The translations under genes and the position numbers were made by a program. A stretch of DNA of 64,000 nucleotides from Bacteroidales bacterium UBA1680 (GTDB taxonomy: Bacteria; Bacteroidota; Bacteroidia; Bacteroidales; UBA932), in assembly GCA_002320605.1 (NCBI GenBank), contig DCKG01000015.1, forward strand, positions 212,968 through 276,967, written 5' to 3'. This document shows positions 33,827-42,882 of the stretch, one piece after another. Each line of letters starts with the position of its first letter. Position 1 is the stretch's first letter. The notes beneath the pieces are model-generated. The model worked only from the letters and a program-made list of their open reading frames with translations, searched no databases and had not been told where the DNA came from.

Positions 33827-36306
33827 CAGGCTTTGCCGTCCTCCTGGACTCCAGGATTTCCCGATCCCTCATTGCCATAACCGTAGCTGTAGTTGCCATA
33901 ACCATAATGGCCATAACCATAGTGTCCGTAAGAATGATAAACGGTGCTGAAATCGACGCCGTTCAGAATGATAGCCATTTCATTGAATCTCTTCCTATTG
34001 TACATGTCATTCAGCATGCAAACGTCCCGCTTGTCAAACAGCCCGGCGCGAATCACGAAAATCGTGAAATCTGTCTCTGGCGAAAGGATTGAGGCATCGG
34101 CCACTATGTCGATTGGAGGGCAGTCCATTATGATGTAGTCAAACTCCCTCTTCAGTTCCGCGAGCATGCCCTTGAACTTATCGCCGAGCAGCAATTCCGA
34201 TGGGTTTGGAGGAAGGACTCCAACAGGCAGGAAATACAGGTTATCCGCCAGGCTGCGAACGGATTCGGCGAAGCTGCCCTTACGCCCGTTCAGATAACTG
34301 ACGTAGCCGTTCTCGTTGGACCTTAGTGATTTTCCTAGCGTGGCTTTCCGCAGGTCAGCATCCATCAGCAAGACTTTCTTCCCTTTCAGAGCCATCACCG
34401 CAGCGGTATTCAGCGAGATGAATGACTTGCCCGCATTAGGGTTGTAGGAAGTCACCATTATTACTGACTTCCGTGCACCCAGCATCATGTCCACATTGGT
34501 TCTCAGGACCCTGAACGCCTCGTTGAGCGAGTCCCTGGATCCCTGCTTCACCAATATGTGCGCAGGAGCATGGACGTTCTTGCGCGACCTCATTTTCTTA
34601 AGCAATGAATTAGGCTGGCCTACCAGAGGAATCGATGCTAAGAACGGGGCTTGGAGCGAAGACAAATCGCTCTGGGAATGAACTTTCGTGTTCAGAAGGT
34701 TGATTGCCAGCAGAACTCCGAGAGGAATCAAGAAGCCAGCTAATAGGGCAACAAGAAGAAGGTTCATGTTCTTAGGGAAAACCGGCGAGGCGGAGCCGTT
34801 AGGGGTCATGATGATTCTCGTATTGCCAACGTTCACGAGGCTTGCGATCTCGTTCTCCTCACGTTTCTGAAGAAGATAGACGTACAACTCTTCCTTGACT
34901 TTCTGTTGTCTTTCGATGGACAGAAGCTGAAGCTCTTGTCCGGAAGTGTTCGCGATCCTCGACATGATGAGGCTTTCCTGAGAGTTCAGCTTGTCGACCT
35001 GCATTTGAAGAGTAGCAATCAGATTGTCTACTGAGTGATTGATTGCGGCTTTCATGGCGTCAAGGGACTGGTTAATGTCAGAGACCACAGGGTTCTTGAC
35101 GCTGCTGCTGCCAAGCAGTCTGTCTCTTTTGAGCAAGAGGTCGTTATATTCCTTTATCTGGCTATTAATGCTCTCGTTGGTCAGTCCGGAGTTTGCCGGA
35201 ATCAGGGAGCGAGAATTAGCGGGAGAGGTAAGATATTCCTTTATGTACCGTGCTATGGACAGCTGGTTGTTCACTTCGAAGGACTTATCCTGATAGCTTG
35301 AAGATGCAGTCAGATAAGATTGCGACACTGCGCTGATGTCGGTAATCTTGTGTTCTTCCTTATAGCTCTTCAGCTCGTTCTCAACCCCTCCGAGCTCCTT
35401 CTCGATGACGACGAGCCTGTCATTTATGAACTGGGTGGTGTTCCTGGCGGAACGGTTCTGATTGTCTATGCAGGCTTCGTTGTACGCGTCTATCAATGAA
35501 GAAATTACGGCAGATGCCCTAGAAGGGAAGTTGTCTTTCATGGATATATTCACTACTGAAGACTTAGCGTCAGATAGTGAAACATTCAGATTCTTTCCCA
35601 GGATGGAAGCTTCGTGAGCGGACGTGGTCCAAGTAACAGTGACATCACCGCTCTTCCAGCCCTCGTAATTGACGGTCGGGACAACCATAATATTAGCAAC
35701 CGGCGTTGACAAAGTGTCACCGAAATGGCCTTCTGCCCTAGTAAACCCCGGGACCTTTGCGATTTTTCCTCCGCTCGTCACGCACAGGTCTGTAATCACG
35801 AACATGCTGTCCCTCGCGCCCGTGATCTTGAACGTCACGTATGAATGCTTGTCCGGGTTGGACAGCGACACAGCAAACGGCGACTGGTTGTAAAGTTCCC
35901 TAATCCTTAAAGGCTGATGGCTGTAATATCTGGTCTGAAGCCCTAGTCTCTCCACCACTACCTGCATCAAGTCAGGGGATGAAATATATTCAATCTCATT
36001 ATTGACATTGATTCCGCCGCTGCTCTTCACGCCTGAAAACGCTTCGCTAAGATTGGACAAATCGCGCATGGCGCTGTTCGAGGCGCTTTCGTCTATGATG
36101 ATCTTGGCGTTCTGCTGATAGACACTGGCGGTCTTGTATTTATAGAATGCGGCGATCATGAGGCAAGCAATGATGCATATTGCGAACCAAACCTTATTCT
36201 CTATTATCAGTGCCCATATGTCGGACAGCTGCAAAGAGCCGTCGTTGCTGGAATTCCTGTCAGATTCAGGAATATATTGCTGTTGATTAGTGCTTTCCCC
36301 TGCCAT
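33826..36306 (-). CDS. Wzc-like polysaccharide co-polymerase / tyrosine autokinase
   Basis: 826 residues. A Wzz-type N-terminal domain lies between two membrane segments (about 33-52 and about 510-530), with a long periplasmic coiled region. The cytoplasmic BY-kinase has Walker A SYNPNAGKSFISLNTA, Walker A' KKVLLMDADLRK and Walker B DYIIMDCPPID. The C-terminus is a tyrosine cluster (about residues 785-812, repeated Y-G-H-Y-G-Y) that is the autophosphorylation site. It regulates polymer length and export together with Wza and the PHP phosphatase. Confidence 0.92.
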   Translation of the reverse strand: MAGESTNQQQYIPESDRNSSNDGSLQLSDIWALIIENKVWFAICIIACLMIAAFYKYKTASVYQQNAKIIIDESASNSAMRDLSNLSEAFSGVKSSGGINVNNEIEYISSPDLMQVVVERLGLQTRYYSHQPLRIRELYNQSPFAVSLSNPDKHSYVTFKITGARDSMFVITDLCVTSGGKIAKVPGFTRAEGHFGDTLSTPVANIMVVPTVNYEGWKSGDVTVTWTTSAHEASILGKNLNVSLSDAKSSVVNISMKDNFPSRASAVISSLIDAYNEACIDNQNRSARNTTQFINDRLVVIEKELGGVENELKSYKEEHKITDISAVSQSYLTASSSYQDKSFEVNNQLSIARYIKEYLTSPANSRSLIPANSGLTNESINSQIKEYNDLLLKRDRLLGSSSVKNPVVSDINQSLDAMKAAINHSVDNLIATLQMQVDKLNSQESLIMSRIANTSGQELQLLSIERQQKVKEELYVYLLQKREENEIASLVNVGNTRIIMTPNGSASPVFPKNMNLLLVALLAGFLIPLGVLLAINLLNTKVHSQSDLSSLQAPFLASIPLVGQPNSLLKKMRSRKNVHAPAHILVKQGSRDSLNEAFRVLRTNVDMMLGARKSVIMVTSYNPNAGKSFISLNTAAVMALKGKKVLLMDADLRKATLGKSLRSNENGYVSYLNGRKGSFAESVRSLADNLYFLPVGVLPPNPSELLLGDKFKGMLAELKREFDYIIMDCPPIDIVADASILSPETDFTIFVIRAGLFDKRDVCMLNDMYNRKRFNEMAIILNGVDFSTVYHSYGHYGYGHYGYGNYSYGYGNEGSGNPGVQEDGKA

Positions 36307-36321
36307 TTTACGCTATTTTGT

Positions 36322-37140
36322 TTATCTGGTCGAAATGATGATGAGATTGGCGACCGAAGTCAGGAACGAGCCTATCGACGTCCAGAAGCCTACCGACCTG
36401 ACGTTGTTCTCGTTCAGGGTGGACTGGCGAGCGCGGACCTTGTTCGGCTCGACGTAAACCACGTCGTTTTGCTGAAGATAATATGCCGGCGAGTCGAAAA
36501 GGTTCTTGGAGCGGAGGTCTATCTTGTACGACTCTCGCTTGCCGTTCTGCTCCCTGATGACGGTTATGTTGTCTCGCTTGCCGTAAATGGTCAGGTCCTT
36601 GGCGAGGCTGAGCGCCTGCAGAATGGTGATCTTGTCGCCCGATACCGAGTAAGAGCCAGGGCTGTTCACCTCCCCGAGGACGGAAATCCTGAAGTTCATG
36701 AATTCGACCGTCACTACGGCTCCTTTCAGCAGTTCCCTTTCCTCCAGTTCTTCCTTGATTAGGCGTGACAGCTCCCAACGATTCAGTCCGGCGACGTGGA
36801 TAGTCCCCAAAATCGGGAAATCGATGTCTCCGTCGTTGTCTACGACATAGCCCAGAAGTCTCTGATTGCCATAGCTCGTAGCAGTAATCTCCGAACCCGC
36901 CTGATAAGATGCCACTGGGAGATTGAACGAGGCCGCCAGCTCTGGGTCCTTGGAGGAGACCACGATTGAGAGCTGGTCCTTCGGCTGAATCACGACGCCT
37001 GCGTTTTCGGTCATCTTCCAGGTTGAATCAGATGTCACATCCTGCAAATAATTGATGTTCCTATATGTCTTCGACGAGCAGGATGCCAGGATTAACGCCC
37101 CTGATAATAAAATAATTAGTTTGGCTAGCTTTTTTTGCAT
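36322..37140 (-). CDS. Wza-like outer-membrane polysaccharide export lipoprotein
   Basis: 272 residues. A lipoprotein signal with lipobox LILASC is followed by SSKTYRNINYLQDV. A Poly_export (BON/SLBB-type) domain has PKDQLSIVVSSKDPELA, and a SLBB part has SVLGEVNSPGSYSVSGDKITILQALSLA. A final hydrophobic segment (SFLTSVANLIIIST) is typical of Bacteroidota Wza forms. It makes the outer-membrane channel for the polymer. It is the first gene of wza-wzc-cpsB and is divergent from rpmE2. Confidence 0.9.
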   Translation of the reverse strand: MQKKLAKLIILLSGALILASCSSKTYRNINYLQDVTSDSTWKMTENAGVVIQPKDQLSIVVSSKDPELAASFNLPVASYQAGSEITATSYGNQRLLGYVVDNDGDIDFPILGTIHVAGLNRWELSRLIKEELEERELLKGAVVTVEFMNFRISVLGEVNSPGSYSVSGDKITILQALSLAKDLTIYGKRDNITVIREQNGKRESYKIDLRSKNLFDSPAYYLQQNDVVYVEPNKVRARQSTLNENNVRSVGFWTSIGSFLTSVANLIIISTR

Positions 37141-37172
37141 AACGTGCTAGTGCTTTACACTTTGATATTATG

Positions 37173-37203
37173 CAAATATATAATCTTTGACATCAAAAAT
37201 CAA
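37173..37203 (-). promoter_or_regulatory. Promoter of the wza operon
   Basis: Minus-strand TATATTTG (37180-37173), with TTG 20 bp upstream (37203-37201). The wza ATG is 33 bp downstream. It is back-to-back with the rpmE2 promoter in the same intergenic region. Confidence 0.6.
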
Positions 37204-37252
37204 GAATTTGACATAGTTATCCAAAGATGCAAGTATTTTTTTATGCAGAAGA

Positions 37253-37283
37253 TTTGAATATAAACGGAAAAAGGCTATATTTG
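37253..37283 (+). promoter_or_regulatory. Promoter of rpmE2
   Basis: TTTG (37253-37256), 19-bp spacer, TATATTTG (37276-37283), an exact match to the Bacteroidota housekeeping sigma consensus. It lies 47 bp before the ATG. Confidence 0.8.
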
Positions 37284-37330
37284 CACGCTGAAATTTTCAG
37301 CAAGAATCTTTTTAATTAAATTTTAGAGAA

Positions 37331-37585
37331 ATGAAAAAAGGACTTCATCCCGAAACCTACCGCCTTGTAGCTTTCAAGGATATGTCAAACGACACGGTTT
37401 TCATCACTCGCTCCTGCGCCCAGACAAAAGAGACTCTGGAAGTGGACGGCGTTGAATATCCGGTTGTGAAGGTCGAGATTTCTAACACATCTCACCCATT
37501 CTACACAGGCAAAGTCAAGCTCGTTGACACTGCCGGTCGCGTTGATAAATTCTACCAGAGATACAAGGACCGCAAGAAAGCATAA
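37331..37585 (+). CDS. rpmE2: 50S ribosomal protein L31, type B
   Basis: An 84-residue protein starting MKKGLHPETYRLVAFKDMSN, with SNTSHPFYTGK and a basic C-terminus. It is the type-B form without the zinc-binding CxxC pairs, the usual form in this phylum. It is a single gene with an exact consensus promoter, followed by tRNA-Glu. It is a useful marker of the chromosomal backbone at the right edge of the polysaccharide locus. Confidence 0.95.
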   Translation: MKKGLHPETYRLVAFKDMSNDTVFITRSCAQTKETLEVDGVEYPVVKVEISNTSHPFYTGKVKLVDTAGRVDKFYQRYKDRKKA

Positions 37586-37596
37586 GGTTCAAAAAA

Positions 37597-37627
37597 TTTG
37601 CAGGGAAAGGATTTTTGCCTATATTTG
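37597..37627 (+). promoter_or_regulatory. Promoter of tRNA-Glu
   Basis: TTTG (37597-37600), 19-bp spacer, TATATTTG (37620-37627). The tRNA begins 18 bp later. Confidence 0.75.
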
Positions 37628-37644
37628 CAATCCTTTCCGACTAC

Positions 37645-37716
37645 GGTGGGTTCGTATAACGGTTAGTACTCGAGATTCTCAATCTCGCAATAGGAGTTCG
37701 ATTCTCCTACCCACTA
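37645..37716 (+). tRNA. tRNA-Glu (anticodon CTC)
   Basis: A cloverleaf can be folded. The acceptor is GGTGGGT/ACCCACT with a G-U first pair. The D arm is GTA/TAC. The anticodon stem CGAGA/TCTCG encloses the loop TTCTCAA, so anticodon 37678-37680 is CTC, reading GAG (Glu). The T arm is AGGAG-TTCGATT-CTCCT. CCA is not encoded. Confidence 0.92.
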
Positions 37717-37750
37717 CTACGGCGACCGGAAACGGCGCCAAATGAATAGA

Positions 37751-37780
37751 GGCGACAGTCCAATGGCTGTCGTCTTTTTT
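37751..37780 (+). terminator. Rho-independent terminator after tRNA-Glu
   Basis: The stem GGCGACAG/CTGTCGTC (8 bp, one G-U) has an 8-nt loop and is followed by six Ts. It ends the rpmE2/tRNA transcript before the esterase gene. Confidence 0.85.
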
Positions 37781-37825
37781 ATATTCATAAATCTTGAGTA
37801 TCTTTAAGACCAAATTGATTTTACG

Positions 37826-38935
37826 ATGAAAAAGTTCTTTCTAGCGGCCGCTGCGCTGCTATTCTTCATTCCTTCTTTCGCAAAAGATGCTTCGAAGGCC
37901 ACGACAGTGCCTGCGTCCGACAGCAGAATAACTTATGTTGGCAGGACCCTCGTAGAAGACGGCAGGGTCTCTTTCGACTGGACGGGGACATATTTTCGAG
38001 TGAGAATTAAAGGTAACATGCTTTCGATGAAGGTTTCCGATACGAAAAAGAATTATTACAATGTCTGGGTGGATGCTCCTATGAGCGAGAAGCCAAGCGA
38101 GGTGATAACCGTCACGGGAAAGGACACGACTATAGTAATATGTAGCCTGCCGAAAGGGAAGAAAGCCGCCACGCATGCAATCACAGTGCAGAAAAGGACA
38201 GAAGGCGAGCAAGGCAAGACCACTATTTCGGAGTTCACGTGCGATGGGGAATTTTTGCAGGCTGAGGAGCCGAAGGATAGGATAATCGAATATGTCGGCG
38301 ACTCATATACCTGCGGATATGGCACAGAAGCATCCAACAAGGAAAGATTCTCTCCGCAGACTGAAAATCAGAACCTGACGTACGCCTGCAAAGTTGCAAG
38401 GTATTTCGGGGCAGACCAGGTCGTAATAGCTCATTCAGGGATGGGAATAGTCAGGAATTACAACGGAAACCTCACAGGGGACGACATGGTCAGGCGATAC
38501 CTGCAGACTTTCGACCAGGAAAAAGAACCCAAATGGAATGCCGGCGAATCAGCAATCAAGCCTGACATTACAGTCGTCTACCTTTGCACGAATGACTTTT
38601 CTACAGGTATGCAGCCTAGCCAAAGGAGTTTCAAACAAAACTATATTGCTCTGCTGAAAGAGATAAAGACCAACTACGGAGAGGACTACCCTATCCTGAT
38701 GATGGTGCCGAAGCACGATAAGATGATGTATGAATATATTTACTCGGTGCTGAACGACTGCGGAATGAAGAATGTTCATATCTTGCAGTTAGGTCCGGAC
38801 ATTCATGACAACGATGGCGACATGGGTGCTGACGGGCATCCGAATGGCTTCGGGCACACTAAGATAGCATATTCATTAATCCCATATATTTCCACCATCA
38901 CGGGATGGGAGATTTCTGAAAACAAGATAAAATGA
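37826..38935 (+). CDS. CE2-type carbohydrate esterase (SGNH/GDSL), secreted
   Basis: 369 residues. A signal peptide (MKKFFLAAAALLFFIPSFA) precedes a beta-sandwich N-terminal domain (about 25-145). An SGNH hydrolase follows, with IEYVGDSYTCGYGTEA (catalytic Ser), VVYLCTNDFS and DGHPNGFGHTKIA (catalytic His). This two-domain plan is that of carbohydrate esterase family 2, which deacetylates xylan and similar plant polysaccharides, fitting a gut degrader. The next two genes follow within 10 bp, so they may share a transcript. Confidence 0.82.
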   Translation: MKKFFLAAAALLFFIPSFAKDASKATTVPASDSRITYVGRTLVEDGRVSFDWTGTYFRVRIKGNMLSMKVSDTKKNYYNVWVDAPMSEKPSEVITVTGKDTTIVICSLPKGKKAATHAITVQKRTEGEQGKTTISEFTCDGEFLQAEEPKDRIIEYVGDSYTCGYGTEASNKERFSPQTENQNLTYACKVARYFGADQVVIAHSGMGIVRNYNGNLTGDDMVRRYLQTFDQEKEPKWNAGESAIKPDITVVYLCTNDFSTGMQPSQRSFKQNYIALLKEIKTNYGEDYPILMMVPKHDKMMYEYIYSVLNDCGMKNVHILQLGPDIHDNDGDMGADGHPNGFGHTKIAYSLIPYISTITGWEISENKIK

Positions 38936-38942
38936 TCATACC

Positions 38943-39341
38943 ATGAAAACATCAACGAAAGTCATTTCTGGCATAATCCTATTCCTTGTGATAGCGTTTG
39001 CCATATTCTTTTACATCCGCTTCTATTTTGTTTTCGGTGACGGGGTGAAAGCTGGCGAGCTGAATCAATTCACTTACAAAGGTTATGTTTTCAAGACTTA
39101 TGAAGGCAAGCTGATTCAGGCAGGCTTCCGAGGAGCGCAGAAAGGCACCATGGGCGCATCGGTGGAATCCTACATATTCGATTTCTCGGTAACCGATAAA
39201 GTAGTGGCTGAAGACCTGATGCAGTGCTCTGGGAAAATGGTAGAGCTCCATTATAAGGAATATCTTGGGGCATTGCCTTGGAGGGGCATGCAGAAGCACA
39301 TAGTAGATAAAGTAATTTCTGTTTCAGAACCAACTCAGTAG
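38943..39341 (+). CDS. Conserved single-pass membrane protein of unknown function
   Basis: 132 residues. One N-terminal membrane segment (ISGIILFLVIAFAIFFYIRFY) is followed by FGDGVKAGELNQFTYKGYVFKTYEGKLIQAGF and LHYKEYLGALPWRG. This small protein recurs in Bacteroidota and is sometimes labelled 6-phosphogluconate dehydrogenase in annotations. It has no dehydrogenase fold, so that name is not used. It lies between the esterase and the DPP-IV gene with almost no spacing. The function is unknown. Confidence 0.7.
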   Translation: MKTSTKVISGIILFLVIAFAIFFYIRFYFVFGDGVKAGELNQFTYKGYVFKTYEGKLIQAGFRGAQKGTMGASVESYIFDFSVTDKVVAEDLMQCSGKMVELHYKEYLGALPWRGMQKHIVDKVISVSEPTQ

Positions 39342-39342
39342 T

Positions 39343-41388
39343 ATGAAAGCTAAATACTCTCTTGTGGCACTCTTGTTAGCGCCTCAATTCTTGTTTGCCC
39401 AGACAGGTGTCGTCGCCAGGCATCCTGCGAATCCGCAGGGTAAGGATTTCACGATGGAAGACGTTACCATAAGCCGGAATGTTTATCCTCTTAACAATTA
39501 CGCAAGATGGGATGATGACAATTCCATTCGGGTGTTTTCAGACGGGGCATGGAAAAAAATGGACCCTGCCACGGGTGCTACCAGCGAGTTTGAAGCCGAG
39601 GCGCTTCCGGACGGCTTTCCAAAAGAGGCGAGGAATATTACAGAGAGTCCGCAGAAGAAGACCTTCGCCTACACTGTCGGAAAGAGTCTGTTCATTTTTA
39701 GTGGCGAGCAGGTAGCTGTAGCGGAAAGCGAGAACGAAGAGATCACTTACGGCCAGTCGGTGAGCCGAAACGAGTTTGGCATCAATGGCGGAATTTTCTG
39801 GTCTCCAAGTGGTTCCAAGCTGGCTTTTTACCGGAAAGACGAAAGCAGGGTGACGGATTTCCCTCTTCTGGACATCAAGACCAGGACAGGAGAACTGAGG
39901 AACATAAAATACCCAATGAATGGAATGGAGAGCGAGGAAATAACTTTAGGGATATATGACACCAAGTCACAGAAGACGGTTTACTGCAGCGTCACCGACT
40001 TCGGATACGACAGATACCTGACGAACATCAGCTGGTCTCCAGATGACAAATACATATTCATTCAGGTTCTGGACCGCACCCAGAGCCACTGCAAGCTCAA
40101 TATGTACAGGGCATCCGATGGCTCGTTCGTCCGCACGATTCTCACCGAGGACAACGACCGCTACACCGAGCCGCTGGATCCCATCTGGTTCGTCAAGGGA
40201 ACATATTCATTCATTTATAGGACCGACAACCGCGATGGTTATCGCAATCTCTACCTCTGCGACACTCTTGGGAGCGTGCACAGGTTGACTTCCGTGGATG
40301 CAGACGTGAAATATGCCGGAAACAACGGTAAGTCTGTCTGGTACACTTCTGCGGAGGTTTCCCCTGTCGAGCAGCACCTGTTCAGGGTTGACTTGAGGCT
40401 TGGGAAAGGTGCTAAGGCCGTAAGCGGCGCTAAGATTTCGAAGCCGGTGCGCCTTACCACCCAGGAAGGCTGGCACTCTATTTCCTTCAATGATGAATAT
40501 TCTGAATATATTGACTCGTATTCCAGTTTCAACGTGCCAAGAGTGGTGAATCTATGCAAGGCGGATGGGAAACTGGTCAGGAACATCCTGACTGCTGAAG
40601 ATCCACTAAAAGATTACCGCACAGGCGAAGCAATGCTCGGGACAGTGAAGAGCGCCGATGGTAAGTACGACAACTGGTACAGGCTGTTCCTGCCCGCGGA
40701 CTTCGATGCTTCGAAGAAATACCCTGTGGTACTTTACGTTTACGGAGGCCCTCATTCCCAGATGGTTACAGACGCATGGCTAGGGAATGTGCGCATGTGG
40801 GAGATGCTTATGGCTCAGAAAGGCTACATCGTCTATGTTCAGGATAACCGAGGCACAGAAAACCGCGGTTCAGAATTCGAGAAGGCCACTCATGACCAAT
40901 TAGGCCAGTGCGAAATGGCCGACCAGATGGTCGGAATCAATATGCTCAAAAGCCTCCCGTTCGTGGATTCCAACAGAATAGGCGTTCATGGTTGGAGCTA
41001 CGGAGGCTACATGACAATATCTCTGATGACGAATTTCCCGCAGACATTCAAGGTTGGAGTCGCCGGAGGACCTGTCATAGACTGGAAATGGTACGAGGTC
41101 ATGTACGGCGAGCGCTACATGGACACAGAAGCCCTGAACCCTGAAGGATTCAAGAAAGTCAGCCTGATCAATAAGGCTGCTAATCTGAAAGGCAAACTGC
41201 TAATTTGCCAGGGGGCAATTGACAACACCGTGGTATGGGAGCACAGCCTGAGCTTCGTCCAGGAGTGCATCGAGAAGAACGTGCAGTTGGACTATTTTCC
41301 TTACCCCTGCTCGGAACATAACGTAGCAGGGAGATGGAGGGTTCATCTGATGGATAAGGTAACTGAATATTTCGACGAGCATCTTTAG
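39343..41388 (+). CDS. Dipeptidyl peptidase IV family serine peptidase (S9B)
   Basis: 681 residues with a signal peptide (MKAKYSLVALLLAPQFLFAQ). A beta-propeller N-terminal domain carries ESEEITLGIYD and similar DPP-IV segments, including the paired glutamates that bind the substrate N-terminus. The alpha/beta-hydrolase domain has YVYGGPHSQ, nucleophile GWSYGGYM, Asp in QGAIDNTVVWEHS and His in CSEHNVAGR. It releases X-Pro (or X-Ala) dipeptides in the periplasm for peptide nutrition. It starts 1 bp after the small membrane protein. Confidence 0.9.
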   Translation: MKAKYSLVALLLAPQFLFAQTGVVARHPANPQGKDFTMEDVTISRNVYPLNNYARWDDDNSIRVFSDGAWKKMDPATGATSEFEAEALPDGFPKEARNITESPQKKTFAYTVGKSLFIFSGEQVAVAESENEEITYGQSVSRNEFGINGGIFWSPSGSKLAFYRKDESRVTDFPLLDIKTRTGELRNIKYPMNGMESEEITLGIYDTKSQKTVYCSVTDFGYDRYLTNISWSPDDKYIFIQVLDRTQSHCKLNMYRASDGSFVRTILTEDNDRYTEPLDPIWFVKGTYSFIYRTDNRDGYRNLYLCDTLGSVHRLTSVDADVKYAGNNGKSVWYTSAEVSPVEQHLFRVDLRLGKGAKAVSGAKISKPVRLTTQEGWHSISFNDEYSEYIDSYSSFNVPRVVNLCKADGKLVRNILTAEDPLKDYRTGEAMLGTVKSADGKYDNWYRLFLPADFDASKKYPVVLYVYGGPHSQMVTDAWLGNVRMWEMLMAQKGYIVYVQDNRGTENRGSEFEKATHDQLGQCEMADQMVGINMLKSLPFVDSNRIGVHGWSYGGYMTISLMTNFPQTFKVGVAGGPVIDWKWYEVMYGERYMDTEALNPEGFKKVSLINKAANLKGKLLICQGAIDNTVVWEHSLSFVQECIEKNVQLDYFPYPCSEHNVAGRWRVHLMDKVTEYFDEHL

Positions 41389-41400
41389 ACAATCTAAACG

Positions 41401-41431
41401 AATCAAGGTGGCCTTGCAGACCACCTTGATT
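41401..41431. terminator. Bidirectional terminator between DPP-IV and exuT
   Basis: A perfect 11-bp stem, AATCAAGGTGG/CCACCTTGATT, with a 9-nt loop, between two convergent stop codons (41388 and 41449). No long T-run is present, but the position and symmetry fit a shared terminator. Confidence 0.7.
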
Positions 41432-41448
41432 ATATTATGTAGGATTCA

Positions 41449-42879
41449 TCATTCGCTTATAGGCTCATATCTCGGTGCCAGGGATTTCATGACACCCCAG
41501 CCAACCAAATAAGCTACGGCGCAGACGCAGAATATTATGAAATATCCTGCTGGCTTGCCCGTGAAACCCATAAACTGCATGTTCGTTTCGCCCGCGTAAA
41601 CGAAAAGCCTTCCGGCAACCTGCTGAAAGATGAAAGAGCTTATTCCAGCAGCCATTCCGCATATTCCTGTAATCGTCGCAGATGCTCTCTTCGGGAACAT
41701 GTCCGTTCCGACAGTGTAGAGATTAGCAGACCAAGACTGATGGGCTGCGCAGCCCAGTCCGATGCAGAGGACAGGAAGCCAAGGGGAAATTTTGCCTAGC
41801 GGCTGAGCCAGAAGCACTACGAGAGGAATGACAGCGAATATCAGCATAGCACGTGTGCGGCTGGCATATGGGTCTTTCCCCGTCTTGTTCATGATGATGG
41901 TCGGGAGCTTGCCGCCAAAAATAGATAGCATCGTGATGAGGTACAATGTAAAAATCAGCGCCATACCCAATGGGTCTGATGTCTTGATTCCGAACTGAGT
42001 ATTCAGATAAGAAGGGGTCCAGAATAAGAAGAACCACCAAACGCCATCAGTCAGGAACCTGGCGAGTGCAAATGCCCATGTCTGCTTGTACTTGAAGCAC
42101 TCCCAGATGGACATTTTTTTCACAGGTCCTTCAGCGCTCACCTTCACGAATTTGGCATCAGCCTCTTTATCCTGTTCTATATAAGCGAGTTCTTCAGCGT
42201 TTACATGCTTATTCTCCGAAGGCTTTTTATAGAGGAATATCCAGAATCCCATCCAGATGAAGCCTAACGCACCAATGATCAGGAAAGCCATTTCCCAGCC
42301 GAATTTTGCTGCCAGAACAGGCACGGTCAGCGGTGCCACAAGAGCCCCGATAGATGAACCTGAATTGAATATGGACGTTGCGAAAGCCCTGTCTTTCTTA
42401 GGGAAATATTCAGCAGTAGCCTTAATTGCCGATGGGAAGTTACCACCTTCGCCTAGCGCCAAGACACATCGCGCGACTATGAACATCCAAACGCTGAACG
42501 TAGATATCATGACGGCCATGTCGCCAGTGGCCTGCACTAATTCCAATCTAGAAGAGGCTCCAACGTAAGATTCAGTCAGGACACCGCATAATGCATGCAG
42601 GCATGCGCCCAGAGACCAAACGCCAATCGACACTGCATATCCTTTCTTTGTGCCTAGCTTATCGACGATTCCACCCGCAAAGAGCTGGGCAAAGGCATAC
42701 ACGATAGCGAAAACTCCGGTTATGTTACCGTAATCAACCTCGTCCCAATGAAATTCGGGCTTGATGAATTCGTCCCAAGTTAAAGAGAGTACCTGCCTGT
42801 CCAGATAATTCACAGTCGTCGCCAGGAACAGCATAGCACAAATTACCCAGCGGAAATTAGTCATCTTATTATTTCCCAT
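41449..42879 (-). CDS. exuT: MFS hexuronate transporter (ExuT-like, ACS family)
   Basis: A 476-residue, 12-helix MFS protein of the anion:cation symporter type. It begins FRWVICAMLFLATTVNYLDRQVLSL and carries ARCVLALGEGGNFPSAIKATAEYFPKKDRAFATSIFNSGSSIG, which is diagnostic for this family. Being 3 bp after uxaC, it likely takes up glucuronate or galacturonate from pectin or glycosaminoglycan breakdown. About 70 residues longer than the E. coli protein because of hydrophilic loops. Confidence 0.87.
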   Translation of the reverse strand: MGNNKMTNFRWVICAMLFLATTVNYLDRQVLSLTWDEFIKPEFHWDEVDYGNITGVFAIVYAFAQLFAGGIVDKLGTKKGYAVSIGVWSLGACLHALCGVLTESYVGASSRLELVQATGDMAVMISTFSVWMFIVARCVLALGEGGNFPSAIKATAEYFPKKDRAFATSIFNSGSSIGALVAPLTVPVLAAKFGWEMAFLIIGALGFIWMGFWIFLYKKPSENKHVNAEELAYIEQDKEADAKFVKVSAEGPVKKMSIWECFKYKQTWAFALARFLTDGVWWFFLFWTPSYLNTQFGIKTSDPLGMALIFTLYLITMLSIFGGKLPTIIMNKTGKDPYASRTRAMLIFAVIPLVVLLAQPLGKISPWLPVLCIGLGCAAHQSWSANLYTVGTDMFPKRASATITGICGMAAGISSFIFQQVAGRLFVYAGETNMQFMGFTGKPAGYFIIFCVCAVAYLVGWGVMKSLAPRYEPISE

Positions 42880-42882
42880 GTA

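Noticed and set aside
38943..39341. 6-phosphogluconate dehydrogenase label for the small membrane protein
   Set aside because: It is 132 residues with a membrane helix and no NADP-binding motif; the name seems to be a carried-over annotation error.
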